This document shows, piece by piece, positions 36,093-43,708 of a stretch of DNA of 64,000 nt. The first letter of the stretch is position 1; the number at the start of each line of letters is the position of its first letter. This DNA is from Paenibacillus segetis. Its GTDB lineage: Bacteria; Bacillota; Bacilli; Paenibacillales; Paenibacillaceae. The notes below the pieces were generated by a model, which did no database searches, was not told the origin of the DNA, and saw only the letters and a program-made list of their open reading frames with translations. Where the stretch lies: NCBI RefSeq assembly GCF_014639155.1, contig NZ_BMFT01000005.1, positions 186,001 to 250,000 on the forward strand, read 5' to 3'. The position numbers and the translations under genes were made by a program.

Positions 36093-36142
36093 ATAATCCA
36101 TACTAAACATATAAGATTTATATAGTAAGGGGAGGGAATGGC

Positions 36143-37735
36143 ATGTCAAAATTAAATTCATTTCTAAGAAAACCGTTCTTGGTGGGGCCGTTATTGATTC
36201 TTTTATTAGTTTTTGTAGCAGGATGTTCTGGATCTAAAGATACTCCAGATCAAAATAAAGGTGCTAATCCAGGTACCGATGCAGATCAACTTGTTAATGG
36301 GGGGACTTTTACGTATGGGCGTCCCGCTTCTGTAAACTCGTTTGATCTACATAATCAGATTACCTCAAACAATGCTTTTGCCATTGATAAAGTATTTGAA
36401 CCGCTAATCACATTTAACAGTGATGGAGAGATTATTGATTGGCTTGCAAAGTCACACAGTATTAGTGAAGATGGTTTAACTTATACATTTGTTTTACGCG
36501 ATGGTTTGAAGTTTTCAAATGGAACGGAGGTTACTGCTAAAGATGCGGTTTTCTCGATTCAGCGGCATTTAGATGTTGGCGGCCCTCTAGCCATTGCGGC
36601 TCAGGTTGCTTCGCTTAAGGATCAAGATGACAAGACCTTTGTGATTACACTTAAAGAACCGTACACTCCATTCATTTCAGAGCTCACGAATTTCTCTAAT
36701 GGCATAATCCCAGATAATTTTGGCGGTGTCTCTGAGGAAGAATTTTTCAAGAACCCTATTGGCACGGGCCCTTTCGTTGTTGAAAAATGGGATCCCGCTG
36801 GTGATCTTACGTTCAGCAAAAATTCAAACTATTGGCAGGAAGGTAAGCCATATATCGACAAGCTTGTCTACAAGCTTATTGAAGATGACAGCCAAGCTAT
36901 CAATCAGCTTAAGGCTGGCGAGGTAGATGCGATTGAGTCATTGGCTCTTGAGAATGCTAACGAAATAAAACAAGGCGCTGACACTACAGTGGTGACCAAT
37001 GGTAGCTGGGTAACAGAGCAGTTGTTCTTCAATACGCTGGATGAGCATTTTTCTGATATACACGTTCGCCGTGCGTTGGCACTAGCACTTGATCGTGAAG
37101 GATTGACCAACGCACTTACCTTTGGCTATGCACAAGTAGCAAATTCGCTGTTGCCACCAGCCATTCCTTATAATACAAATGATACGATTAAAGCATTGAA
37201 CTATGATGTGAATGCGGCTAAAGAAGAGCTTGCCAAATCTGCGTTTCCTAGTGGTTTCTCCACTAAATTACTGATTGCATCTGGAAACAGCACAAGAGCT
37301 CAAGAGGCACAGATCATTCAAGCGGCTGGTAAAAGTATCGGCATAAATATTGAGATTGAATCTATTGAACTAGCTTCTTTCCGTGAGCGTTTCTTCGCTT
37401 ATGATTTCTCTGCAATGCTCAACAGTGGGCAGGCTGATTCTCCAGAAGCGAATTCGATTCTAGCATTCCAGACAGATCCAAATGGCTTTAGCAAGTCGTA
37501 CTGGACTCATTATACGAACGATGAAGTTACCAAACTTCTGAACGAGGGCCAAAAAACGCTTGATGGGACAGAGCGCGGAGATGTATATGCCAATCTTCAA
37601 CAAATCCTTGCTGATGAAGTACCCTATATCCCTCTTTATTACCCTGATATTTTGAAAGGTGTTCGTTCATCTGTTGAAGGTTTAGTTGTACTTCCTAACG
37701 GTAGCCTTCGCTTTGAAGATGTTCATCTAAAATGA
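36143..37735 (+). CDS. Peptide/nickel-type ABC transporter solute-binding lipoprotein
   Basis: A 530-residue lipoprotein of family 5 (OppA/DppA type). The signal peptide ends in FVAGC, giving an acylated cysteine at about residue 29. The fold markers LTYTFVLRDGLKFSNGTEVTAKDAVFSIQRH and IGTGPFVVEKW are typical of the family. It starts after GGGAGGG and overlaps the next gene by four bases (ATGA). It is the first gene of a seven-gene operon that also encodes two permeases, two ATPases, an aminotransferase and an amidohydrolase. It probably binds the compound that those two enzymes degrade. Confidence 0.93.
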   Translation: MSKLNSFLRKPFLVGPLLILLLVFVAGCSGSKDTPDQNKGANPGTDADQLVNGGTFTYGRPASVNSFDLHNQITSNNAFAIDKVFEPLITFNSDGEIIDWLAKSHSISEDGLTYTFVLRDGLKFSNGTEVTAKDAVFSIQRHLDVGGPLAIAAQVASLKDQDDKTFVITLKEPYTPFISELTNFSNGIIPDNFGGVSEEEFFKNPIGTGPFVVEKWDPAGDLTFSKNSNYWQEGKPYIDKLVYKLIEDDSQAINQLKAGEVDAIESLALENANEIKQGADTTVVTNGSWVTEQLFFNTLDEHFSDIHVRRALALALDREGLTNALTFGYAQVANSLLPPAIPYNTNDTIKALNYDVNAAKEELAKSAFPSGFSTKLLIASGNSTRAQEAQIIQAAGKSIGINIEIESIELASFRERFFAYDFSAMLNSGQADSPEANSILAFQTDPNGFSKSYWTHYTNDEVTKLLNEGQKTLDGTERGDVYANLQQILADEVPYIPLYYPDILKGVRSSVEGLVVLPNGSLRFEDVHLK

Positions 37736-38721
37736 TTAAATCCAGTAGTTTATTAAAAAAATCTGCAGACATTAATTCGCCATACAGATGGCTCATTCTT
37801 GCTCTTATCAGAGCGGTTGCAGTCATCATCTGTGTGGCGGTGGCAGTCTTTTTCATTATTAGGATTGTGCCCGGAGATCCCGCCAAAATGATTCTGGGGG
37901 AATATAGTACTCCAGAAGCTATCGAGAGTATGCACCATACTCTCGGGCTGGATCTTCCACTTTGGGAACAGTTCCTTCGCTTTGTGCAAAATCTATTTAC
38001 AAATGGCGATACCGGAGCTTCGATTACTTGGGGAACCTCCACAAGAGAATTGATTGCGGATCGCGCTCCTGTTACGCTACTGCTTATAGCGATGGCTAGT
38101 CTTGTAGCAATCCTAGTCTCGCTTGTGCTTGCGACGCTAGCAGCAACGCACAAAGACAGACTGCTCGATCATTTGATACGCATCTTTCCGACAATAACGC
38201 TCGGTATGCCGATCTTTTGGGTTGGACTGCTGCTGATTTTGGTACTTAGCGTTAGGTTAGGGTGGTTTCCTGTCGGAGGAGTTGGTGAAGGGTGGACTGG
38301 AACTTTATACAGTCTTACACTTCCTGCAATAACGGTAGCATTTTCACAGATCCCTACACTTGTTCGTTCACTAAGAGCGCAGATGCTGGAAGTTCTTGAA
38401 TCTGATTTTGTGGTCACCTTGAAGGCGGCAGGCATACCAAACAGGGTTATTCTGATGAAGCATGTTCTGCGCAATTCTGCGCTTCCTACGCTTATGCTTC
38501 TTGGTGTTAACATCTCTTATCTGATCGGTGGCACCTTGGTCGTTGAACAGGTATTTGGTATCAAAGGTATCGGCAGTTTGCTTTTTTCAGCCATTTCAAA
38601 ACGGGACTTTCCAGTTATACAAGGAATAGCTCTTTATTGTGCGATTTCTGTGGTCATCATCAGCCTCCTGATCGAAATCGCTTCCTGGTGGCTTGATCCC
38701 AGGACGAAAGGAAAACAATGA
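37732..38721 (+). CDS. Peptide-type ABC transporter permease, DppB type
   Basis: A 329-residue membrane protein with the DppB family pattern: a first helix (about 21-45), AVFFIIRIVPGDPAKMILG, and the coupling loop LKAAGIPNRVILMKHVLRNSALP, followed by GVNISYLIGGTLVVEQVFGIKGIG. It is the first permease of the importer. Translational coupling with both neighbours is indicated by four-base overlaps. Confidence 0.94.
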   Translation: MIKSSSLLKKSADINSPYRWLILALIRAVAVIICVAVAVFFIIRIVPGDPAKMILGEYSTPEAIESMHHTLGLDLPLWEQFLRFVQNLFTNGDTGASITWGTSTRELIADRAPVTLLLIAMASLVAILVSLVLATLAATHKDRLLDHLIRIFPTITLGMPIFWVGLLLILVLSVRLGWFPVGGVGEGWTGTLYSLTLPAITVAFSQIPTLVRSLRAQMLEVLESDFVVTLKAAGIPNRVILMKHVLRNSALPTLMLLGVNISYLIGGTLVVEQVFGIKGIGSLLFSAISKRDFPVIQGIALYCAISVVIISLLIEIASWWLDPRTKGKQ

Positions 38722-39584
38722 ACACTACACTATTAGACCCTCAATTGTTGGCGGACGATAAAAGTAAAAGCTTTATAAGGAAGATAATAAACACTCCAAC
38801 CCTTCTTGTTGGAAGCATCATGCTTGTATTCCTCATAGGCATAGCTGTATTCGCGCCGTTTATTAGCCCTTATCAGCCTTCCGAGCAAAATCTGTACGCT
38901 ATTTTACAGCCCCCTTCATCTCAGCACTGGCTGGGGACAGATCAATTAGGGCGTGATTTATTTACGAGGCTTATATATGCAGCGCGGACCGATTTGAAAA
39001 TCATGGTGTTGGCGGAGATTATACCTTTTTGCACAGGTGTGTTTCTGGGGATGCTTGCTGGGTATTACGGTAAATGGGTAGATACAATCATTTCACTGGT
39101 GACAGATACCTTTATTGCTTTCCCTTTCTATTTGATCGTTATTATTGTGGCTTTTGCCAGTGGTGCGGGCCAACGAGGCATATATATTACATTTATCTTG
39201 GTGGGTTGGATCGTATTTGCACGCGTAACTAGGGGGCTTAGCGCATCGTTTCGTAAGCAGGAGTGGATTGCAGCTGCCCAAACGATGGGGATTCCAGGGG
39301 TAAAAATCATTTTGCGGCATCTTTTACCCAATGTATTACCGCAAGCGGTGGTTGTACTTATGACGGATATGGTTGGTTTGCTTGTAGCTATTGTTACGCT
39401 AGGTTATCTCGGGATCGGTATTGCACCGCCAACTCCGGATTGGGGGACGATGATTTCAGATGGACAGTCCTTTATTACAACCGCTTGGTGGCTTTCAGCA
39501 GTACCAGGATTGGCGGTCGTATATACGGGAATAGCGTTATCCCTTGTGGGTGATGGTTTGGCAGATTTATGGAGGAAAAAATGA
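38718..39584 (+). CDS. Peptide-type ABC transporter permease, DppC type
   Basis: A 288-residue membrane permease with the DppC signature: the early helix (about 28-50), then the extracytoplasmic HWLGTDQLGRDLFTRLIYAARTDL, and the coupling loop AAQTMGIPGVKIILRHLLPNVLP. The ending ALSLVGDGLADLWRKK is typical. It overlaps the preceding permease by four bases and the start of the ATPase gene lies at its stop. Confidence 0.94.
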   Translation: MNTTLLDPQLLADDKSKSFIRKIINTPTLLVGSIMLVFLIGIAVFAPFISPYQPSEQNLYAILQPPSSQHWLGTDQLGRDLFTRLIYAARTDLKIMVLAEIIPFCTGVFLGMLAGYYGKWVDTIISLVTDTFIAFPFYLIVIIVAFASGAGQRGIYITFILVGWIVFARVTRGLSASFRKQEWIAAAQTMGIPGVKIILRHLLPNVLPQAVVVLMTDMVGLLVAIVTLGYLGIGIAPPTPDWGTMISDGQSFITTAWWLSAVPGLAVVYTGIALSLVGDGLADLWRKK

Positions 39585-40342
39585 TGTCTACGAGTCCCAT
39601 ATTGGAAATAAAAGATCTGTCGCTCGTTACGAAATCAAATAAGCAAATACTTACGAACGTAAGTCTTACCGTTGGAAAGGGCGAAAGCTTGGGGATTGTA
39701 GGCGAATCCGGTTCAGGGAAATCGCTCACCTTGCGCTCCATTATAGGATTACTTCCTCGTGGTGTGGAGCAAGTCAGTGGAGACATCAAATGTGATGTCA
39801 GAGCGGCAATGATCTTTCAAGATCCGAGAGGTGCGCTTGACCCGCTTTGCCCGGTTGTTAAGCAGCTAGCTGAGGTTGTGTACTACAGACAGAAAGTTAG
39901 CCGGAAGGCTTCGCGCACCATTGCTCTGGAGTTGCTGGAGATGCTGGGACTTCCCGATTCTCTAAAGCAAAAAGACCGGTACCCGAGCCAACTGTCAGGT
40001 GGTCAGTGCCAGCGTATTGTAATCGCTATGGCTTTAGCGTGTAAGCCGGGCATACTGCTGTGTGATGAGCCGACCACAGCGCTTGACGTAACAGTTCAAC
40101 AGCAAATCATTGAAATTATAACAAGTCTTCAACAAGAACTGGGTTTTGCTATTGTGTTTGTCACTCACAATCTTGCCATTGCTTCTTCCATGTGTTCAAA
40201 ACTTTGTGTTATGAAAGAGGGGCAGATCGTCGAACGTGCCGACTCTTTAAGTCTCTTACAGAACCCACAAAATCCGTATACGCAGATGCTTATAAATTCG
40301 GTGCTTCCTTTACCGGATTTCGAAAGGGGCACGGGTGCATGA
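39584..40342 (+). CDS. Peptide-type ABC transporter ATPase, DppD type
   Basis: A 252-residue cytosolic ATPase with Walker A GESGSGKSL, signature LSGGQCQR (normally LSGGMRQR), Walker B LLCDEPTTALD and H-loop VTHNLAIASS. The C-terminal NPQNPYTQMLINSVL is the start of the peptide-importer (oligo_HPY) tail, shorter than usual. ATG 39584 is eight bases after GGAGG; ATG 39581 in frame is an alternative. It pairs with the next ATPase. Confidence 0.92.
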   Translation: MSTSPILEIKDLSLVTKSNKQILTNVSLTVGKGESLGIVGESGSGKSLTLRSIIGLLPRGVEQVSGDIKCDVRAAMIFQDPRGALDPLCPVVKQLAEVVYYRQKVSRKASRTIALELLEMLGLPDSLKQKDRYPSQLSGGQCQRIVIAMALACKPGILLCDEPTTALDVTVQQQIIEIITSLQQELGFAIVFVTHNLAIASSMCSKLCVMKEGQIVERADSLSLLQNPQNPYTQMLINSVLPLPDFERGTGA

Positions 40343-41112
40343 AGATGGCATTACAGATAGAAGATTTAACGGTTAACTATGGTGAGTTTACAGCACTGGA
40401 CAAAGTAAGCTTGGAATTTCAACAGCACACCACACTCGGGCTTGTAGGTGAATCGGGTTCAGGTAAGTCTACTCTTGCGCGAGTAATAGCGGGTCTGATT
40501 CCTCCAAATGAGGGACAAGTCATACTGGGTTCACAAGTATTAGGCAAGAAAAGAAGTCGTGAGCAACATAAAATGATCCAAATGATCTTTCAAAACCCAG
40601 ACTCTTCACTCAATCCTAAACATACAATCAGGCAGATCCTTGCAGAAGGACTGCTGTTTCATAAAATTGTCGATCGCGCTGGAGTGGAGAAGAGATGTAA
40701 GGAACTTCTGACGCGAGTTCATATGGACGAAAGGGCGCTTGGTAGATTCCCTCATGAATTCTCCGGAGGTCAACGTCAGCGGATAGCGATTGCCCGGGCA
40801 TTAAGCGTTGAGCCAAGTGTACTTATCGCAGATGAACCTACGAGCGCCCTGGATGTTTCGGTACAACTGAGTATGCTAGAACTCTTTAACATGCTCAAAT
40901 CAGAGTTTAATCTTACGATGCTATTCATCTCTCATGATCTGGGAGTTATTCATGCTATAAGCGATAATGTTGCTGTCATGCGGCAGGGCAAGCTGGTTGA
41001 GATCAACTCAAAAGAACAGTTTTTTTCTAACCCCAAAACGTCTTATAGTCGCGAGTTATTATCCGCTGTTCCTAAAATGCCAATGTCCAACACATCAGGA
41101 GGTATCTCATGA
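40339..41112 (+). CDS. Peptide-type ABC transporter ATPase, DppF type
   Basis: A 257-residue ATPase. The frame is open upstream inside the previous gene, but the start is ATG 40339 (MKMALQIEDLTVNYGEF), overlapping the preceding stop by four bases (ATGA). Walker A GESGSGKST, the DppF-typical QMIFQNPDSSLNPKHTIRQIL, signature FSGGQRQR, Walker B LIADEPTSALD and H-loop SHDLGVIHA are intact. The C-terminus NPKTSYSRELLSAVP is the peptide-importer tail. It works with the DppD-type ATPase. Confidence 0.94.
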   Translation: MKMALQIEDLTVNYGEFTALDKVSLEFQQHTTLGLVGESGSGKSTLARVIAGLIPPNEGQVILGSQVLGKKRSREQHKMIQMIFQNPDSSLNPKHTIRQILAEGLLFHKIVDRAGVEKRCKELLTRVHMDERALGRFPHEFSGGQRQRIAIARALSVEPSVLIADEPTSALDVSVQLSMLELFNMLKSEFNLTMLFISHDLGVIHAISDNVAVMRQGKLVEINSKEQFFSNPKTSYSRELLSAVPKMPMSNTSGGIS

Positions 41113-42182
41113 GCCAAGTTAATAAAGGCTATTTACCCTTACCCATAAATGAGTTTGATAGACTCACACAATTGCTCTCCAAGCTCCTATCCACACAAGA
41201 GTCCCCGGTAATCATACCTGGTGAGGCTATCTTAGGAATTGAAGCCATAGCAGCAGGTATATCAGCACCCGGCCGCACGATTCTAAACATTGTGACAGGC
41301 CCTTATGGAGATATTTTCGGAAAGTGGCTCGAACGTGGTGGTGCAGAAGTTATTGAGGTTAAAGTTTCTTTTGATGAAGTAATTACTGTAGATGAAGTCG
41401 CCACAGCGATTGAACGATATAATCCTTGCGCACTTTCTTTCGTGCAGGGAGAAGCGGTGACAGGGGGTTCTAACCCGACAAAGGCAATACTAGAGCTTGC
41501 TCGTCAATCAAACATTATTACTGTGATCGATTCTGTTTCGGCGATTGGAGCAGAGCCAGTACTTATGGATGAATGGGGCATTGATTTTGTAGCTATTGGT
41601 GCGCAAAAAGCACTTTCCGGTCCTAACGGGATCAGTTCCGTGGGCATTTCCCTACGTGGTTGGGAGTTTCTAGGTTCGAACGAACGTGCGCCACGCAATT
41701 CAATTCTTTCTTTACTTGACCTGAGACGTCCTGCTCACAGTACAACTCCATTTCGAGTTCCAGCAAACATTCCTGTGTTAGAGGCTAGGGCCTTAATAGA
41801 AGCACTTACACTTATTGAGAAAGAAGGCTTAGATGCAGTCAATCGCCGTCATCGTTTAGCATCAGCAGCTTTAATCGCTGGAATTAAAGACTTGGGTCTT
41901 GAACCGTGGCAGCGAAACAGCAACGGTTATTCTCCTTTGACTACTACGATTCGGATTCCTGAAGGCGATGGCGATCGTCTTATGATCGGAGAGCCTATAG
42001 GCATTGTCGCTCCAGGAGATGGACAACTGTATAATAAGCTTTTGCGTATTAATCATTTCGGCGTTAATGCCAATCAGCACAGCGTTGAAGAGGCACTTAC
42101 AACGTTGGCAAAGCTTGTGCAGCAAGAACCTTCTATTGCAATTGCTGCTCAAAAGTTGATTTGGGAGAATGAACATGAATAA
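41109..42182 (+). CDS. Class V PLP-dependent aminotransferase (serine-pyruvate/alanine-glyoxylate group)
   Basis: A 357-residue cytosolic enzyme. The family features are TGPYGDIFGKWLERGGAEV, a substrate loop VQGEAVTGGSNP, PLP-ring Asp141 in VIDSVSAIGAEP and the Schiff-base Lys167 in AIGAQKALSGPNG. Such enzymes transfer an amino group, typically to glyoxylate or pyruvate; ureidoglycine, serine or alanine are known donors in the family. It overlaps the ATPase gene by four bases and the amidohydrolase by eight. It probably acts on an amino compound produced by the amidohydrolase or imported by the transporter; the substrate is unknown. Confidence 0.88.
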   Translation: MSQVNKGYLPLPINEFDRLTQLLSKLLSTQESPVIIPGEAILGIEAIAAGISAPGRTILNIVTGPYGDIFGKWLERGGAEVIEVKVSFDEVITVDEVATAIERYNPCALSFVQGEAVTGGSNPTKAILELARQSNIITVIDSVSAIGAEPVLMDEWGIDFVAIGAQKALSGPNGISSVGISLRGWEFLGSNERAPRNSILSLLDLRRPAHSTTPFRVPANIPVLEARALIEALTLIEKEGLDAVNRRHRLASAALIAGIKDLGLEPWQRNSNGYSPLTTTIRIPEGDGDRLMIGEPIGIVAPGDGQLYNKLLRINHFGVNANQHSVEEALTTLAKLVQQEPSIAIAAQKLIWENEHE

Positions 42183-43320
42183 TGAATTACTAGAAGAGCA
42201 GTCATTTCAGAATATATATATTGCGGGAATTGATGGGAAACGGTTTGATATAACGATAAAGAACGGTCGCTTTTCGTCCATCGTCGAGAGTATTAACTCG
42301 CAAACTCAATCGAACAGCCCTAGCAAAGATTTATGGATTTCTCCCGGCATAATTGATCTTCATACCCATTTAGCTTGGACGGATTTTGATCATGATGATC
42401 AGTTGAAGCGTGATGAACTAGAAATAGAAGCCATGCAAGCGCAAGCCTTTGAGGCAACCTTGCGAGCTGGAGTAACTACAGTGCGGGATGCAGGCGGACT
42501 ATTGCCTAGTACTGCCCAGCATATAGGGAAGTATTACAGTCAGCCTTTAAGAGTCCACACTTGTGGCGATATGCTTGGAGCTGGAGATGCACAAGGCCTT
42601 AAGCATTTGGAACGGCGAGTAACAGAAATTGTTCATTCCGGGGCAAGCTGGATTAAGATCCTTGCAACGGGAGGACTGGGTTCACCGCCAGATACCGTGC
42701 TGAACCCGACTTTTTCTAAGAAAGAGTTCTCCTTTATTGTGAGTAGCGCACATGCACGGGGCGTAAAAGTTCTGGTCCATACCTGGGGCGGAATAACTGT
42801 GGATTGGGCAGTTCATGCTGGTGTGGAGTCGATTGAACACGGGATGTACATGACTGAGGCTCAAGCAGGTCAGCTGGCTCAATCAAGGACTGCATTTGTA
42901 CCAACGGCTTCCATCTATCGGATTGCCGCTGACCCAGCAGGGGTTCTTGCTCTGAACAGTGAGATTTGTGATCGCGCTGCTCGTGCCGCCGAAGCTCACC
43001 CTAAAGCCATTAGCTACGCCAAAAGTGCAGGAGTACGAATGGGATTCGGTACGGATTATGCCACACCTGCGCTGCATGGAAGCAACCTCGCAGAACTGGA
43101 CACTTTAATCGACTGTGGATTAACTCGTAAAGAGGCTTGGCAAGCTGCTACCGAGACCGCTGCTGAAATCTTAGGCTATGGAAACAGCCTTGGCCGTATA
43201 GAAGAAAACTTCATTGCGGATGCCGTCATTTTTGATGCTGACCCATTGAAGTCACAAGATGCACAAGCATTACAGAACAGTATTGTGTCGGTAATTAGAG
43301 GTGCGACAGAATTAGAATAA
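42175..43320 (+). CDS. Metal-dependent amidohydrolase
   Basis: A 381-residue enzyme. I choose ATG 42175 (seven bases after GGGAG) over an ATG two codons earlier. Its TIM barrel has the amidohydrolase metal motif: His pair in IDLHTHLAW, Lys in WIKILATGG, His in VHTWGG, His in IEHGMYM and Asp in FGTDYATP. The EATLRAGVTTVRDAGG helix is typical of the imidazolonepropionase/Xaa-Arg-type dipeptidase branch. The operon suggests that it cleaves a peptide, acyl-amino acid or cyclic amide brought in by the importer. It is the last gene; a hairpin and a terminator follow. Confidence 0.88.
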   Translation: MNNELLEEQSFQNIYIAGIDGKRFDITIKNGRFSSIVESINSQTQSNSPSKDLWISPGIIDLHTHLAWTDFDHDDQLKRDELEIEAMQAQAFEATLRAGVTTVRDAGGLLPSTAQHIGKYYSQPLRVHTCGDMLGAGDAQGLKHLERRVTEIVHSGASWIKILATGGLGSPPDTVLNPTFSKKEFSFIVSSAHARGVKVLVHTWGGITVDWAVHAGVESIEHGMYMTEAQAGQLAQSRTAFVPTASIYRIAADPAGVLALNSEICDRAARAAEAHPKAISYAKSAGVRMGFGTDYATPALHGSNLAELDTLIDCGLTRKEAWQAATETAAEILGYGNSLGRIEENFIADAVIFDADPLKSQDAQALQNSIVSVIRGATELE

Positions 43321-43365
43321 TGGCGAGATCAGAGCTTGATATAGTAAAACGAGAAGAAACGTTAC

Positions 43366-43478
43366 GTTTTTGAAGGATGTTACCATCGCTGTTAATGAGA
43401 ATTTCCTGAATATACGAATTATTGGTTGAAATTCTCACTTAAAGGCGAACGCTTCGCTTGTCCACATTCCTTCAAAAC
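43366..43478. repeat. Nested inverted repeat after the amidohydrolase gene
   Basis: An outer pair GTTTTTGAAGGATGT (43366-43380) and ACATTCCTTCAAAAC (43464-43478) encloses an inner pair TTAATGAGAATTTC (43393-43406) and GAAATTCTCACTTAA (43429-43443), with a small hairpin GCGAACGCTTCGC to the right. The whole element could fold as a branched structure of about 113 bases. It is a possible non-coding RNA, MITE-like remnant or mRNA 3' structure. Confidence 0.6.
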
Positions 43479-43526
43479 TCCACTGATATTCTGTTATTAC
43501 AAGCACTGATTTCAGGAAAAGAACAT

Positions 43527-43570
43527 AAAAAATGTCCCATAAGCCTTTTCATGGCTCATGGGACATTTTC
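43527..43570. terminator. Bidirectional rho-independent terminator
   Basis: An AAAATGTCCCAT(A)AGCC arm pairs with GGCT(C)ATGGGACATTTT, with T-runs at both ends. It sits between the convergent peptide operon and acnA. Confidence 0.85.
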
Positions 43571-43708
43571 TTGTTATATCAGCCTCTAAACTGTAATTAG
43601 TGCATGCTAATTAAAGAGGTAACTGTAGATCATAGCGGGAGTGGACGGAATTGTTCTGAAGAAGCGTAGCGTCCATTGATCTACGTTATGCATTTTTTCT
43701 GGCACTAT

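Larger units (their letters stand above)
43321..43708. other. Intergenic region between the peptide operon and acnA
   Basis: A stretch of 388 bases with no convincing gene. It holds the nested inverted repeat (43366-43478) and a terminator (43527-43570). The sequence after the terminator to the acnA stop shows nothing else. Confidence 0.7.

Noticed and set aside
36064..36097. Pairing of TTGACA at 36064 with TATAAT at 36092
   Set aside because: The spacer would be 22 bases; GATAAT at 36087 with a 17-base spacer is more likely.
40192..40338. 49-residue N-terminal extension of the DppF-type ATPase
   Set aside because: It lies inside the previous ATPase gene in another frame; ATG 40339 with an ATGA overlap gives the normal start.
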